Assembly: GCF_029983095.1 (NCBI RefSeq)
Contig: NZ_CP120467.1
Location: 2,340,501-2,404,500, forward strand
From: Enterococcus montenegrensis
GTDB lineage: Bacteria; Bacillota; Bacilli; Lactobacillales; Enterococcaceae
Direction of reading: 5' to 3'
DNA: 64,000 nt
The notes under the pieces were generated by a model. That model did no database searches. It was given only the letters and a program-made list of their open reading frames with translations, and had not been told where the DNA came from. Made by a program: the position numbers and the translations under genes. This document shows, piece after piece, positions 27,892 to 36,025 of this stretch (positions are counted from its first letter, which is position 1; each line of letters opens with the position of its first letter).

Positions 27892-28761
27892 TTATTTGGA
27901 GATTGAAAAAAAGAGAATTCCAAAAAGAAAAAATATCATTCCAAATACTATCTTTTTATTATCACTTCGTTCTCCATTCGTATATGCAATAATACTATTT
28001 AGAATTACAGAAATGAATACCGCTAATTGAGATAATAAAAATGCAAATGATATCGAAACACTTTCGCTTAAACGAAAGAGGCTAAAATTAGCAATTGACC
28101 AAGCCACTCCTGTCAAAATGTTTTTAGAAACTAACTTTTTATTGTACTTAACCTTGCGTAGATTACTAATGACCAGCGTTGTAACAAACATCCCAATAGC
28201 TTGAGGTAAAATTAGACTTTCATTTTTTATTTGGAAAAGTTTCGGGAAAATGATATATAAACACAAAGAAAATGATGAAATCAGAATTATTATCATTACT
28301 TTCAAAGGAGCTATTTTTGAATTTTCCGTTTTATTTGGACCTTCTCTTGTTGCTGGAAATAATTTTATTCCTACTAAAATAGATACAATTCCAACAATAC
28401 TAACTATAAAACTTATTAATGAGTGCCACTCGTTAAGTAATATTCCACCACTCAGTGTTACAAAAATTATCTGTGTACCATTTGATAATGGCATTACTTG
28501 AGAGACAGACTCTCCTTTTAGAGCAATAAATTGCAGTAACTGACCAATTGACCAAAAAGCCCCCGACAAGAAGCCTACTATAAATATCAATGAATTAAAG
28601 TTAATATTTGTATTAGAACAGCTGCTAAACATAAATGAGAATACCAAAGCTGCTAAAGTTGTTCCTAATAATTGATCTTCTGGTTTACCACCTATTTTTT
28701 TTGCTAAAATTGGCATTATTCCCCATCCCAATGCGGGAAGAAACATCATAAAAATTTGCAT
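27892..28761 (-). CDS. GRP-family sugar permease (glucose/ribose uptake type)
   Basis: 289 aa, ten membrane helices and little else. The start MQIFMMFLPALGWGIMPILAKKIGG matches the DMT-superfamily GRP transporters (GlcU, RbsU) in the GWG-x-x-P element, with LKGESVSQVMPLSNGTQ characteristic of that family. AAGGAAGG lies upstream of ATG. It is on the same strand as the alpha-glucoside genes but a strong terminator separates them. Codon use is more AT-rich than the surrounding core genes. Confidence 0.82.
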   Translation of the reverse strand: MQIFMMFLPALGWGIMPILAKKIGGKPEDQLLGTTLAALVFSFMFSSCSNTNINFNSLIFIVGFLSGAFWSIGQLLQFIALKGESVSQVMPLSNGTQIIFVTLSGGILLNEWHSLISFIVSIVGIVSILVGIKLFPATREGPNKTENSKIAPLKVMIIILISSFSLCLYIIFPKLFQIKNESLILPQAIGMFVTTLVISNLRKVKYNKKLVSKNILTGVAWSIANFSLFRLSESVSISFAFLLSQLAVFISVILNSIIAYTNGERSDNKKIVFGMIFFLFGILFFSISK

Positions 28762-28779
28762 AATCCTGATTCCTTCCTA

Positions 28780-28815
28780 AAAACAGCTCACTTCTTTTCA
28801 GAAGTGAGCTGTTTT
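28780..28815 (-). terminator. Terminator after the PTS gene
   Basis: AAAACAGCTCACTTC pairs with GAAGTGAGCTGTTTT (15 bp, perfect). It is one base past the PTS stop and upstream of the sugar permease, so the permease probably has its own promoter or depends on read-through. Confidence 0.88.
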
Positions 28816-28816
28816 G

Positions 28817-30379
28817 TTAACTTTTTGACTTCATATAGGCTTCAAAAGCTTCTCTAACTTGTGGCACTGATAATCCAACAATAACCTGAAAAGCATTTTT
28901 GTTGCGAACAACTCCATGGGCTCCAAATTGTTTAAACGCATTGTCATCTTTTACTTTTCGTTCATCTACTACCGAAATTCGCAATCTTGTCGCACAATTA
29001 GCAACTGAGTCAATATTCTCTGCTCCTCCAAAAGCGTTTAAAAAACCAATTGCCTGATCAGAATATAACGTAGATTCTCCACCTAACTGTTTTTCTTTGA
29101 AATCTTTTTTTGTAAATAATTCTACTTCATCACTGGTTCTACCCGGTGTTTTAAAGTCAAATCGTAAAATCAAAGTTCTAAAAACAAAGAAATATATAAT
29201 GATAAATACTAAGCCGATACCGACTTGAAGTAAGTATGTCTGCCAATGATTAGCCCACATGGGAATCCAATTTTTTGTTATCAATTCAATTAATCCACCG
29301 CCCATATCACCAACTACACCAAAGGCATACTCTGTTGTTGCCAAAATCGCAGCAAGTAATGCATGAATAAAAAATAGAGCGGGTGCTACGAATAGAAATG
29401 TATAATCAAATGGTTCTGTAATACCACATAAGACCGCAGTCAATACACCTGGAACGATTAAAGCTAATACCTTTTTCTTATTTTCTTTCTTAGCAGTTAC
29501 ATAAAAGGCTAATGCAATACCTGGAATCCCGAAAAGATTAGATAGGCCTTGCAAACTAAAACCACCTTCAGGAAATAACGACTTCAAGCTTTGTGTTGAT
29601 GAAGCAAATTCTTTCATATGCTCCATCCAATACAAAGTTGTTCCCCCCTCCACAACAGCCGGACCATATTGAAAAGGCGCATAGATAAAGTGATGTAATC
29701 CAGTTGGTAATAAAGCTTTCTCCAAGAAAATATAAGTAAATACACCAAAATTTCCTGACCTTACCATAAATCCTTGTAAAGACTGCACACCATGTTGGAA
29801 CATAGGCCAAATCCAAGCAAATAAAAATCCCACAGCTAACATTACCCAAAAACCAATCATAGCAACAAGTGCTGATCCTTGAAAAATACCCAAAAATTCA
29901 GGTAATTTAGTATCAAAAAATTTATTGTGAAGATAAATTGCAATAGCAGCAATTACAATCGCACCTAATACACCTGTATCGAGCGTTTTGACACCACCTA
30001 TCATCTTCAATCCATTTCCTGCTTCTTGAGAAAAATCTACACCAAAGTTTGAACCAAATAGTTCCAAAATTTTTGAGACAAAGACATTAAAACTCATATA
30101 CAAAACAAATGATTCTAACGCAGCTCTTGACTTAGCTTTATTTGCTAACCCTAACGGCAACCCTATCGCAAACAGAATTTCCATGTTATTAAAAACTGTC
30201 CAGCCACCTGATTCAATTATTTGCCAAATTTTATTCCACATAGTCCCATCAGATGCTATTGTTCCAACAATATCTGGATTATTAACAACAGAAGCAATTG
30301 CAACAACTATCCCTGAATAAACAAAGAATAATACTGGTGTAAACATTGCGCCCCCAAAACGCTGAACTTTTGCCATCAT
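28817..30379 (-). CDS. PTS alpha-glucoside/maltose transporter, EIICB subunit
   Basis: 520 aa. Residues 1-400 form the EIIC channel with about ten helices (FNNMEILFAIGLPLGLA; GITEPFDYTFLF, a PTS signature), followed by a linker and the EIIB domain, where the phosphocysteine sits in NCATRLR near residue 463. No EIIA domain is attached, so a general EIIA such as the glucose type must serve it. AGGAGG is 9 bases before ATG. It lies 19 bases after the GH4 gene, so they form an operon. Family members bring in maltose, trehalose or other alpha-glucosides as 6-phosphates. Confidence 0.92.
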   Translation of the reverse strand: MMAKVQRFGGAMFTPVLFFVYSGIVVAIASVVNNPDIVGTIASDGTMWNKIWQIIESGGWTVFNNMEILFAIGLPLGLANKAKSRAALESFVLYMSFNVFVSKILELFGSNFGVDFSQEAGNGLKMIGGVKTLDTGVLGAIVIAAIAIYLHNKFFDTKLPEFLGIFQGSALVAMIGFWVMLAVGFLFAWIWPMFQHGVQSLQGFMVRSGNFGVFTYIFLEKALLPTGLHHFIYAPFQYGPAVVEGGTTLYWMEHMKEFASSTQSLKSLFPEGGFSLQGLSNLFGIPGIALAFYVTAKKENKKKVLALIVPGVLTAVLCGITEPFDYTFLFVAPALFFIHALLAAILATTEYAFGVVGDMGGGLIELITKNWIPMWANHWQTYLLQVGIGLVFIIIYFFVFRTLILRFDFKTPGRTSDEVELFTKKDFKEKQLGGESTLYSDQAIGFLNAFGGAENIDSVANCATRLRISVVDERKVKDDNAFKQFGAHGVVRNKNAFQVIVGLSVPQVREAFEAYMKSKS

Positions 30380-30398
30380 AGTAGAAATCCTCCTATTT

Positions 30399-31733
30399 TC
30401 AATTTAACTCCGGCCAAAAATCTCCATTTGCTTCAATTAATTCATCTAAGACAACTTTTGCAACTTTTGCAGATGGTACAGTTTGATTCAAAGTAAAAGC
30501 TTGTAAAGCTTTTTGATAAGAGTTTTCAAAATACGCATCAACTAATAGTTTTTCAGCTGCATTTTGTGCCTCCATTAAACCTTTATGAAAGTCATTAATC
30601 TCAAATCTTAAAGAGATTGGTTCAGCACCCGTTCTACCAACATAAGCAGGAATTTCCACCATTGCATCACTACGCAAATTGGGAATAGCCCCCATATTGG
30701 GAACAATAAGCATAAATCGATCATGCTTATCATTCAATATTGATACAGCCATATCAACAATATATTGGCCATGTTCACCAAAATTAAAATCTAAAATATC
30801 TCCATCTACTTTTTCTCTAATTTTTCTTGACATTTCTTTGGTACGCTTTTCTCGACCATCCATAACCATATTTGCACGGGTATATTTGGGATTGGATTTT
30901 TCTACAACTTCATTTGAATATAGATAATACTCTAAGTAATTATTTGGTAGAAAGTCCGGAAAATTTTTTGTCATAACACACAGCATATCCCACGCTTCTT
31001 GCCACGTCTTATCACCTGAATTAAAATCAGCAACTTGTAATCCATCTGCATTCAATTTTTCAATAATTTCTGGCATAACGTCACGATCTAAAGATTTATC
31101 ATAAATTGATGTATACCATCCAAAATGGTTTAATCCATAATATGTCGGAATCCAATTTTTACGGTCATAACCATAATTAATTGCAACTGTTTCCTCAATC
31201 GAAATTGTCATATCACACGCATTCAACATTTTTACATGTGGAAATGCTCTACGAACTGCTTCTGAAACTAATGTTTCCGGATTTGTATAGTTCAATAACC
31301 AAGCATCGGGAGCATATTGATCCACATAGGACACAATTTCCAACAATCCTTTAATCGAGCGTAATCCATAGGAAAAACCACCGAGTCCACACGTTTCCTG
31401 CCCAACCAAACCATGGCTAAGTGGAATTTTTTCGTCGATTTCTCTCATTTCCATACCGCCTACACGTATTTGAGAAAAAATAAAGTCAGATTTTAGAAAA
31501 GCTAACTTAGGGTCTGTGGTCTGAGATAAGGCGACTTCTTTTTCAAGGCCTTCTTTTTTTAACATATAGTCAATGATCTGATACATATCATCATTACGCA
31601 TTTCATCAATATCGTATAATGAAATCGATGTAAAATTAAATTTATCTCTACTATTAATCATTGCTTGAACAATTCCAGGTGTGTACGTACTCCCACCACC
31701 TGCGATTACAACTTTCAAATTATTCATTTTCAT
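30399..31733 (-). CDS. 6-phospho-alpha-glucosidase, glycoside hydrolase family 4
   Basis: About 444 aa. NAD-binding loop GGGSTYTPG at the N-terminus, GGFSYGLRS, LNYTNPETLVSEA, metal-binding CDMTI segment and NHFGWY. The CDM form marks alpha- rather than beta-6-phosphoglucosidases in GH4, which use NAD and Mn2+ to split phospho-disaccharides made by a PTS. Start chosen at ATG 31733; GTG at 31742 and ATG at 31727 are possible since the RBS is weak (GTCGAG). A -10 TATAAT is at 31768-31773 on minus and a cre-like site lies farther upstream. First gene of the operon with the EIICB gene. Confidence 0.92.
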   Translation of the reverse strand: MKMNNLKVVIAGGGSTYTPGIVQAMINSRDKFNFTSISLYDIDEMRNDDMYQIIDYMLKKEGLEKEVALSQTTDPKLAFLKSDFIFSQIRVGGMEMREIDEKIPLSHGLVGQETCGLGGFSYGLRSIKGLLEIVSYVDQYAPDAWLLNYTNPETLVSEAVRRAFPHVKMLNACDMTISIEETVAINYGYDRKNWIPTYYGLNHFGWYTSIYDKSLDRDVMPEIIEKLNADGLQVADFNSGDKTWQEAWDMLCVMTKNFPDFLPNNYLEYYLYSNEVVEKSNPKYTRANMVMDGREKRTKEMSRKIREKVDGDILDFNFGEHGQYIVDMAVSILNDKHDRFMLIVPNMGAIPNLRSDAMVEIPAYVGRTGAEPISLRFEINDFHKGLMEAQNAAEKLLVDAYFENSYQKALQAFTLNQTVPSAKVAKVVLDELIEANGDFWPELN

Positions 31734-31804
31734 AACTATCACTCGACTTTCTTTATGTTATACTCACATTATAATTAAATAGAAAAGAAAAAATACCCAT
31801 TTCA

Positions 31805-31819
31805 ATGAAAGCGGTTTTG
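31805..31819. promoter_or_regulatory. cre-like catabolite control site and TTTCANTGAAA palindrome
   Basis: ATGAAAGCGGTTTTG agrees with the cre consensus WTGNAARCGNWWWCA in 13 of 15 positions. It overlaps TTTCAATGAAA (from 31800), a palindrome that could be an RpiR operator; a second partial copy, TTTC-ataatgc-GAAA, is at 31840-31854. The site is in the divergent promoter region of the GH4 gene and the regulator. Confidence 0.55.
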
Positions 31820-31886
31820 TTTGCATTTTATGATTTCTATTTCATAATGCGAAATCCATTTCACAATTAATATCATGAGGTCAAAG

Positions 31887-32645
31887 ATGAGATTAGAAGA
31901 AAGAATCAATAAAATTAAAACTTTTTCGAATACTGAATACAGTCTAATTGAATATATCCTATCCGCTAAAAGTAAGGTGATTTCCATGCAAACTGCAGAT
32001 TTAGCAGAAGTAACCTTTACTAGTCCAGCTAGCGTGACCAGATTATCAAAAAAATTGGGATTTTCTGGATTTAACGAATTGAAGTTTTTTCTAAAGTCAG
32101 AGCTTGAACGACAAGAAAAAATCAGTATGGAAAGTTGGGATTTACTACAAAATGATGTAAATAAGACAATTAGCTTAATATCAGAAACAAATTTGATACC
32201 TATGAGCGAGTTAATTGCAAAAGCAACTAAGATATTTGTTTTTGGCACAGATTGGGGTGAAAGAAATGCGACTGAATTATTAGTTAGAAATTTTATGACT
32301 ATAGGAGTATTTCTAATTTCTGTCCCTTCAATAACTGAGTTTCGTTGGATTGCTGAAGAAGTGACACCAAACGACCTCGTTATAGTTGTCTCTTTTAGTG
32401 GTGAAAATACCGAAGTAACTGAAATTTCACGTTTAATCCTATTAAAAGGAACAGAAATAATTTCCATTACACCACTAACTAAAAATCATTTATCTAGTCT
32501 AACTGTCAATAACCTTTATTATCAGACTTCTGAACTTCCAAGACTAAATAACAATCCTAATGCTGAATACAATATGTTTACAACACTGCATATAGTATTA
32601 GATGCACTTTTTAGAAATTACTATGATAATTTTTTGCACTCTTGA
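31887..32645 (+). CDS. RpiR/MurR family regulator
   Basis: 252 aa from the ATG with GAGG six bases before it; ATG at 31875 is also in frame but overlaps the RBS. N-terminal helix-turn-helix (TADLAEVTFTSPASVTRLSKKLG) and C-terminal SIS sugar-phosphate binding domain (IFVFGTDWGERNATELL, VIVVSFSGENTEV). Divergent from the GH4/EIICB operon, so it most likely senses the phosphorylated disaccharide or a product and controls them. A high ATA/AGA content suggests recent transfer together with the operon. Confidence 0.9.
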   Translation: MRLEERINKIKTFSNTEYSLIEYILSAKSKVISMQTADLAEVTFTSPASVTRLSKKLGFSGFNELKFFLKSELERQEKISMESWDLLQNDVNKTISLISETNLIPMSELIAKATKIFVFGTDWGERNATELLVRNFMTIGVFLISVPSITEFRWIAEEVTPNDLVIVVSFSGENTEVTEISRLILLKGTEIISITPLTKNHLSSLTVNNLYYQTSELPRLNNNPNAEYNMFTTLHIVLDALFRNYYDNFLHS

Positions 32646-32751
32646 TTCTTGTTTTCACTATTCAAAAAAATGACAATTATTTTGTTCCTAAATTTAGCAG
32701 TATTTTTTAATTTATTCTAATATGTACTTAACAGTTTTTGAGGAATTCTCC

Positions 32752-32780
32752 TTGCTATCTGCCTTTTTGTAGTGTATATT
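32752..32780 (+). promoter_or_regulatory. Promoter candidate of pyrP leader
   Basis: TTGCTA (32752-32757), 17-base spacer, TATATT (32775-32780). It lies about 80 bases upstream of the PyrR-binding element. A GCTGTTAATTTTTTT tail at 32828 follows an AACAGC, so an extra hairpin may lie in the leader. Confidence 0.5.
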
Positions 32781-32861
32781 TTTAACAGCAAAAAAATTCA
32801 CCTCTGAAAAATTATTTTAATAGCTGCGGCTGTTAATTTTTTTCAAGTCATCCTTTAACAT

Positions 32862-32882
32862 AGTCCAGAGAGGCTAAGAAGG
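32862..32882 (+). promoter_or_regulatory. PyrR-binding loop (pyrimidine attenuator)
   Basis: TAGTCCAGAGAGGCTAAGAAGG contains the known PyrR anti-antiterminator consensus AGTCCAGAGAGGCTNAGAAGG. When UMP is abundant, PyrR binds the RNA here and favours the terminator downstream. Confidence 0.92.
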
Positions 32883-32932
32883 GTCCGTTGCAAATCAATT
32901 GGGGAAGTTTATCCCCATTGTAGCCATTGACG

Positions 32933-32964
32933 ATCCTCCTGCCTAAAAGGGTAGGATTTTTTTG
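32933..32964 (+). terminator. Attenuator terminator of pyrP
   Basis: ATCCTCCTGCC-taaaa-GGG-TAGGAT followed by T7, 25 bases before the pyrP RBS and downstream of the PyrR loop. Confidence 0.85.
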
Positions 32965-32988
32965 TACCAATTTTTTAGGAGGATTCTC

Positions 32989-34263
32989 ATGGAAGAAAAA
33001 AATGATATTCACTTTCACAATGATGATGTCGTCTTAGACATCCACGATCGACCAGCGCCATTACATTGGTTTGGCCTAAGTTTGCAGCACTTATTTACTA
33101 TGTTTGGCGCAACAGTTTTAGTACCTATCTTAGTTGGGATTAATCCAAGTATCGCTTTAGTGAGTTCAGGACTTGGCACACTTGTCTACTTGACTGTTAC
33201 GAAAGGAAAAATTCCAGCCTATCTCGGCAGTAGTTTTGCTTTTATTGCGGCAATGCAAATGTTAATGAAAACAGACGGCTATCCTGCTATTGCTCAAGGT
33301 GCATTGACTACAGGTATGGTTTATCTCATCGTTTCATTTATCATCAAAAAAATCGGTACCAATTGGTTAGATAAAGTTTTACCACCAATTGTTGTCGGAC
33401 CAGTCATTATGGTTATAGGTATTGGCCTAGCTAGCAACGCCGCCAACAACGCCATGTACAACGCCAGTGGAGCATATGATTTCAAATATGTCGCAGTTGC
33501 ATTGTTGACGCTTGCTGTAACGATCGTCTTCAATATGTTTTTAACAGGATTTCTAGGTTTGATTCCGATTTTATTAGGTATTATTTCTGGCTACTTAATT
33601 GCATTGGTTGCTGGTATCGTTGACTTCCAACCTGTTATTGACGCTCCTTGGTTCCAATTACCAGCCTTTGAAGTCATGTTTGTACAATATCAACCTAAAC
33701 TTTATCTAAATGCCATCACAACTATGGCTCCAATTGCTTTTGTAACAATGACTGAACATATCGGACATTTGATGGTTTTAAACAAATTAACCAAACGTAA
33801 TTTCTTTAAAAATCCCGGGATGGATCGTACACTAATGGGAGATGGTTTGGCACAAATCGTAGCCGGATTTGTAGGTGGACCACCGGTTACAAGTTATGGC
33901 GAAAACATCGGTGTACTTGCTATTACTCGTGTTCACAGCGTTTTTGTAATTGGCGGTGCCGCTGTTTTAGCTATCGTTTTAGGCTTCGTAGGAAAATTAA
34001 GTGCATTAATTTTAAGTATTCCTGGCCCAGTTATTTCTGGTATCAGCTTTGTTTTATTTGGAGTTATCGCGGCTAGCGGACTAAAAATTTTAGTTGAGAA
34101 TAATACCAACTTTGATAAAAAGAAAAACTTATTGATTACTTCAAGTATTCTTGTAATTGGGATTGGTGGTCTAGTTTTTGAAGCTGGTACCTTCACATTA
34201 TCGGCTATGGCGTTATCGACGTTAATCGGGATTTTCTTAAATCTAGTTTTGCCAGACCGTTAA
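32989..34263 (+). CDS. pyrP: Uracil permease
   Basis: 424 aa NCS2-family uracil:proton symporter with about 14 membrane segments. Signature GLSLQHLFTMFGATVLVP at the start, and GGPPVTSYGENIGV, which carries the conserved substrate-site motif. The ATG at 32989 is set by TAGGAGG 6 bases upstream, 27 bases inside the longest open frame. The PyrR loop and attenuator in front fix the pyrimidine link. Alone in its transcription unit, although such genes often lead a pyr operon. Confidence 0.97.
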   Translation: MEEKNDIHFHNDDVVLDIHDRPAPLHWFGLSLQHLFTMFGATVLVPILVGINPSIALVSSGLGTLVYLTVTKGKIPAYLGSSFAFIAAMQMLMKTDGYPAIAQGALTTGMVYLIVSFIIKKIGTNWLDKVLPPIVVGPVIMVIGIGLASNAANNAMYNASGAYDFKYVAVALLTLAVTIVFNMFLTGFLGLIPILLGIISGYLIALVAGIVDFQPVIDAPWFQLPAFEVMFVQYQPKLYLNAITTMAPIAFVTMTEHIGHLMVLNKLTKRNFFKNPGMDRTLMGDGLAQIVAGFVGGPPVTSYGENIGVLAITRVHSVFVIGGAAVLAIVLGFVGKLSALILSIPGPVISGISFVLFGVIAASGLKILVENNTNFDKKKNLLITSSILVIGIGGLVFEAGTFTLSAMALSTLIGIFLNLVLPDR

Positions 34264-34350
34264 ATAAGAAAGGCGCCATGAACTTAATCGGCTCTTTAGT
34301 AATAAGATAAAAAGCTTCGTGGACACCCTTAGCTTTTAAGCAATAAAAAA

Positions 34351-34386
34351 AAAGTACCAGGGCAAAAATCTTGCCACGGTACTTTT
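34351..34386. terminator. Bidirectional terminator between pyrP and GH18 gene
   Basis: AAAGTACC-ag-GGCAA...TTGCC-ac-GGTACTTT, flanked by A-run and T-run, between convergent genes. Confidence 0.88.
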
Positions 34387-34459
34387 TTTATATACGACTT
34401 TTCCTCAAAATAAGACTGCGTTTTTTTTGAAACAAAACGTTTCTGTTACGCTTTCTTTT

Positions 34460-36025
34460 TTATTTTTTCAAAAATTCTTTTATTTCAGCCTGTGTTAACG
34501 CTTGCCATGGCGCCTCGTCAGAATTTGCCCCAGATTTTTCTGGATTTTCACCTTGATTCCACCATTTCGCTTCGTAACCAACGCCTTCAAACATAACCCG
34601 ATCACCGCTATGATAAACGACTTCGCTATTCCACTGGAGATAGGCATCGGCTGGTAATTGGACTTTGGGTAATGGTTTTTCCCCAGGTAAAACTGGTCCG
34701 ACTAATTCCCATGGAATTTCACTTGATTGTAAAACTGGACTATCTGGTGCCTCGCCTTTTGTCCACCACTTTGCCCGATAGACATTGTGTTTCCAAACAA
34801 CTTTAGTTCCTGCCAAATATACCCCTGCTTCTTGCCAAATTTCATAAGGTGAAGTTGCTGGATCATCGGCTTTTTGCAACTCTTCTTCACTTAATTCAGA
34901 TACCGTTTCTCGTTTTGCATCTGCTTTGATACTTCCAGTCAATCCTTCTTTTAGTAGGTTGGCAAATTCGCCTTCTTCTTGCTTTACTCCAGTGGCGTGA
35001 TTGGAAACTACTTGCGTGTTAATATTACTTTCTCGCGATTTGCGGTCACGATTGGCTGACCACATCGAAACGCGACCTAAATTTTTCTTTTTGGCAAATG
35101 TATTTAACTTGCGCGCGTCTTGCAAAGTGAAAACTTCAGAAAGAACATCATTTTGCCCAATCATTGGTGTTGCACCTAGCTTGGTCCATAATGTTTCATT
35201 GGTCAAATTAATATCTTGTTCTTGATACAAGATTTTTAATTGACGATGCGTTTGTTTTAACGCATTAATTGAATTTTCTGCCATGGACAATTTTTTATCG
35301 CGACTATCCCCATAATTCATAGTCATAATATTGACACCCGCTAAGTCAACACCAGCTGTTAATAATGTCGCCACTGCATCTGTTCCATCTTTGGTTAACC
35401 CTTTTGGTGTTGCTGGTAAGGTCAGCCAAATCGCTAATTTTTTATTTTCCTTTTTTTGTTCGGCTTGCAACTGCGCTAACGCCTCTCCTCGGCGTTTTCC
35501 TGCTTCTTTATCCGTAAGTCCTTTGTTTTCTAAATCTAAATCAATGGTATTTAATTCATAACGGTCGATGACACTTTTATAGGCTTTAGCAAGTTCTGCT
35601 GGCTTTTGGTAGGCCAATGCTAATTCATCATTTAATAAGCCACCAAACGAGACAATGATCTCGCTGCCTTTTTGACGGAGACGTGCAATTCTACGATCCA
35701 AATCTAAATCATTACTGGCTTCATCTAAAGAATATGCTGCCCCCCAACTTGGTTTTTGTCCATTTTTTTGGGCCACTACAAAAGATAAGACCACATTATC
35801 AGCGTATTGTTCAAATGCGTATTGCGGCGTTAACGTCGTATCTACATAAGACGCAAACCAAGGTGCAGTAGTTTGCTGTTTTACCTCTTTTTTCTTTGTT
35901 CCTGTCGCTACTAATTTGTCGCCATTCAAAAATAAAGTGACCGCCCCACCGATAATTACTAACACAACGAGACACCGAAAAAGCGAAAGGCGTCGGCTTT
36001 TATTTTTCTTATCATTGCTCATCAC
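34460..36025 (-). CDS. GH18 chitinase-like protein with two C-terminal chitin-binding modules, membrane anchored
   Basis: 521 aa. One N-terminal helix (residues ~15-33) and no lipobox or LPXTG, so it is probably an anchored extracellular protein. The GH18 domain spans about residues 55-350; the catalytic motif appears as DLDLEN, giving D-x-D-x-E. Two CBM5/12 repeats close it (WKHNVYRAKWWTKGEAPD near 410, VGYEAKWWNQGENPE near 485). The overlap with the synthase gene is direct: the stop codon of that gene lies next to the start and AGGAGG is inside its last codons. Start GTG 36025 or ATG 36022. Probably trims or cuts a GlcNAc polymer made by the neighbour; activity is not shown. Confidence 0.88.
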   Translation of the reverse strand: MMSNDKKNKSRRLSLFRCLVVLVIIGGAVTLFLNGDKLVATGTKKKEVKQQTTAPWFASYVDTTLTPQYAFEQYADNVVLSFVVAQKNGQKPSWGAAYSLDEASNDLDLDRRIARLRQKGSEIIVSFGGLLNDELALAYQKPAELAKAYKSVIDRYELNTIDLDLENKGLTDKEAGKRRGEALAQLQAEQKKENKKLAIWLTLPATPKGLTKDGTDAVATLLTAGVDLAGVNIMTMNYGDSRDKKLSMAENSINALKQTHRQLKILYQEQDINLTNETLWTKLGATPMIGQNDVLSEVFTLQDARKLNTFAKKKNLGRVSMWSANRDRKSRESNINTQVVSNHATGVKQEEGEFANLLKEGLTGSIKADAKRETVSELSEEELQKADDPATSPYEIWQEAGVYLAGTKVVWKHNVYRAKWWTKGEAPDSPVLQSSEIPWELVGPVLPGEKPLPKVQLPADAYLQWNSEVVYHSGDRVMFEGVGYEAKWWNQGENPEKSGANSDEAPWQALTQAEIKEFLKK

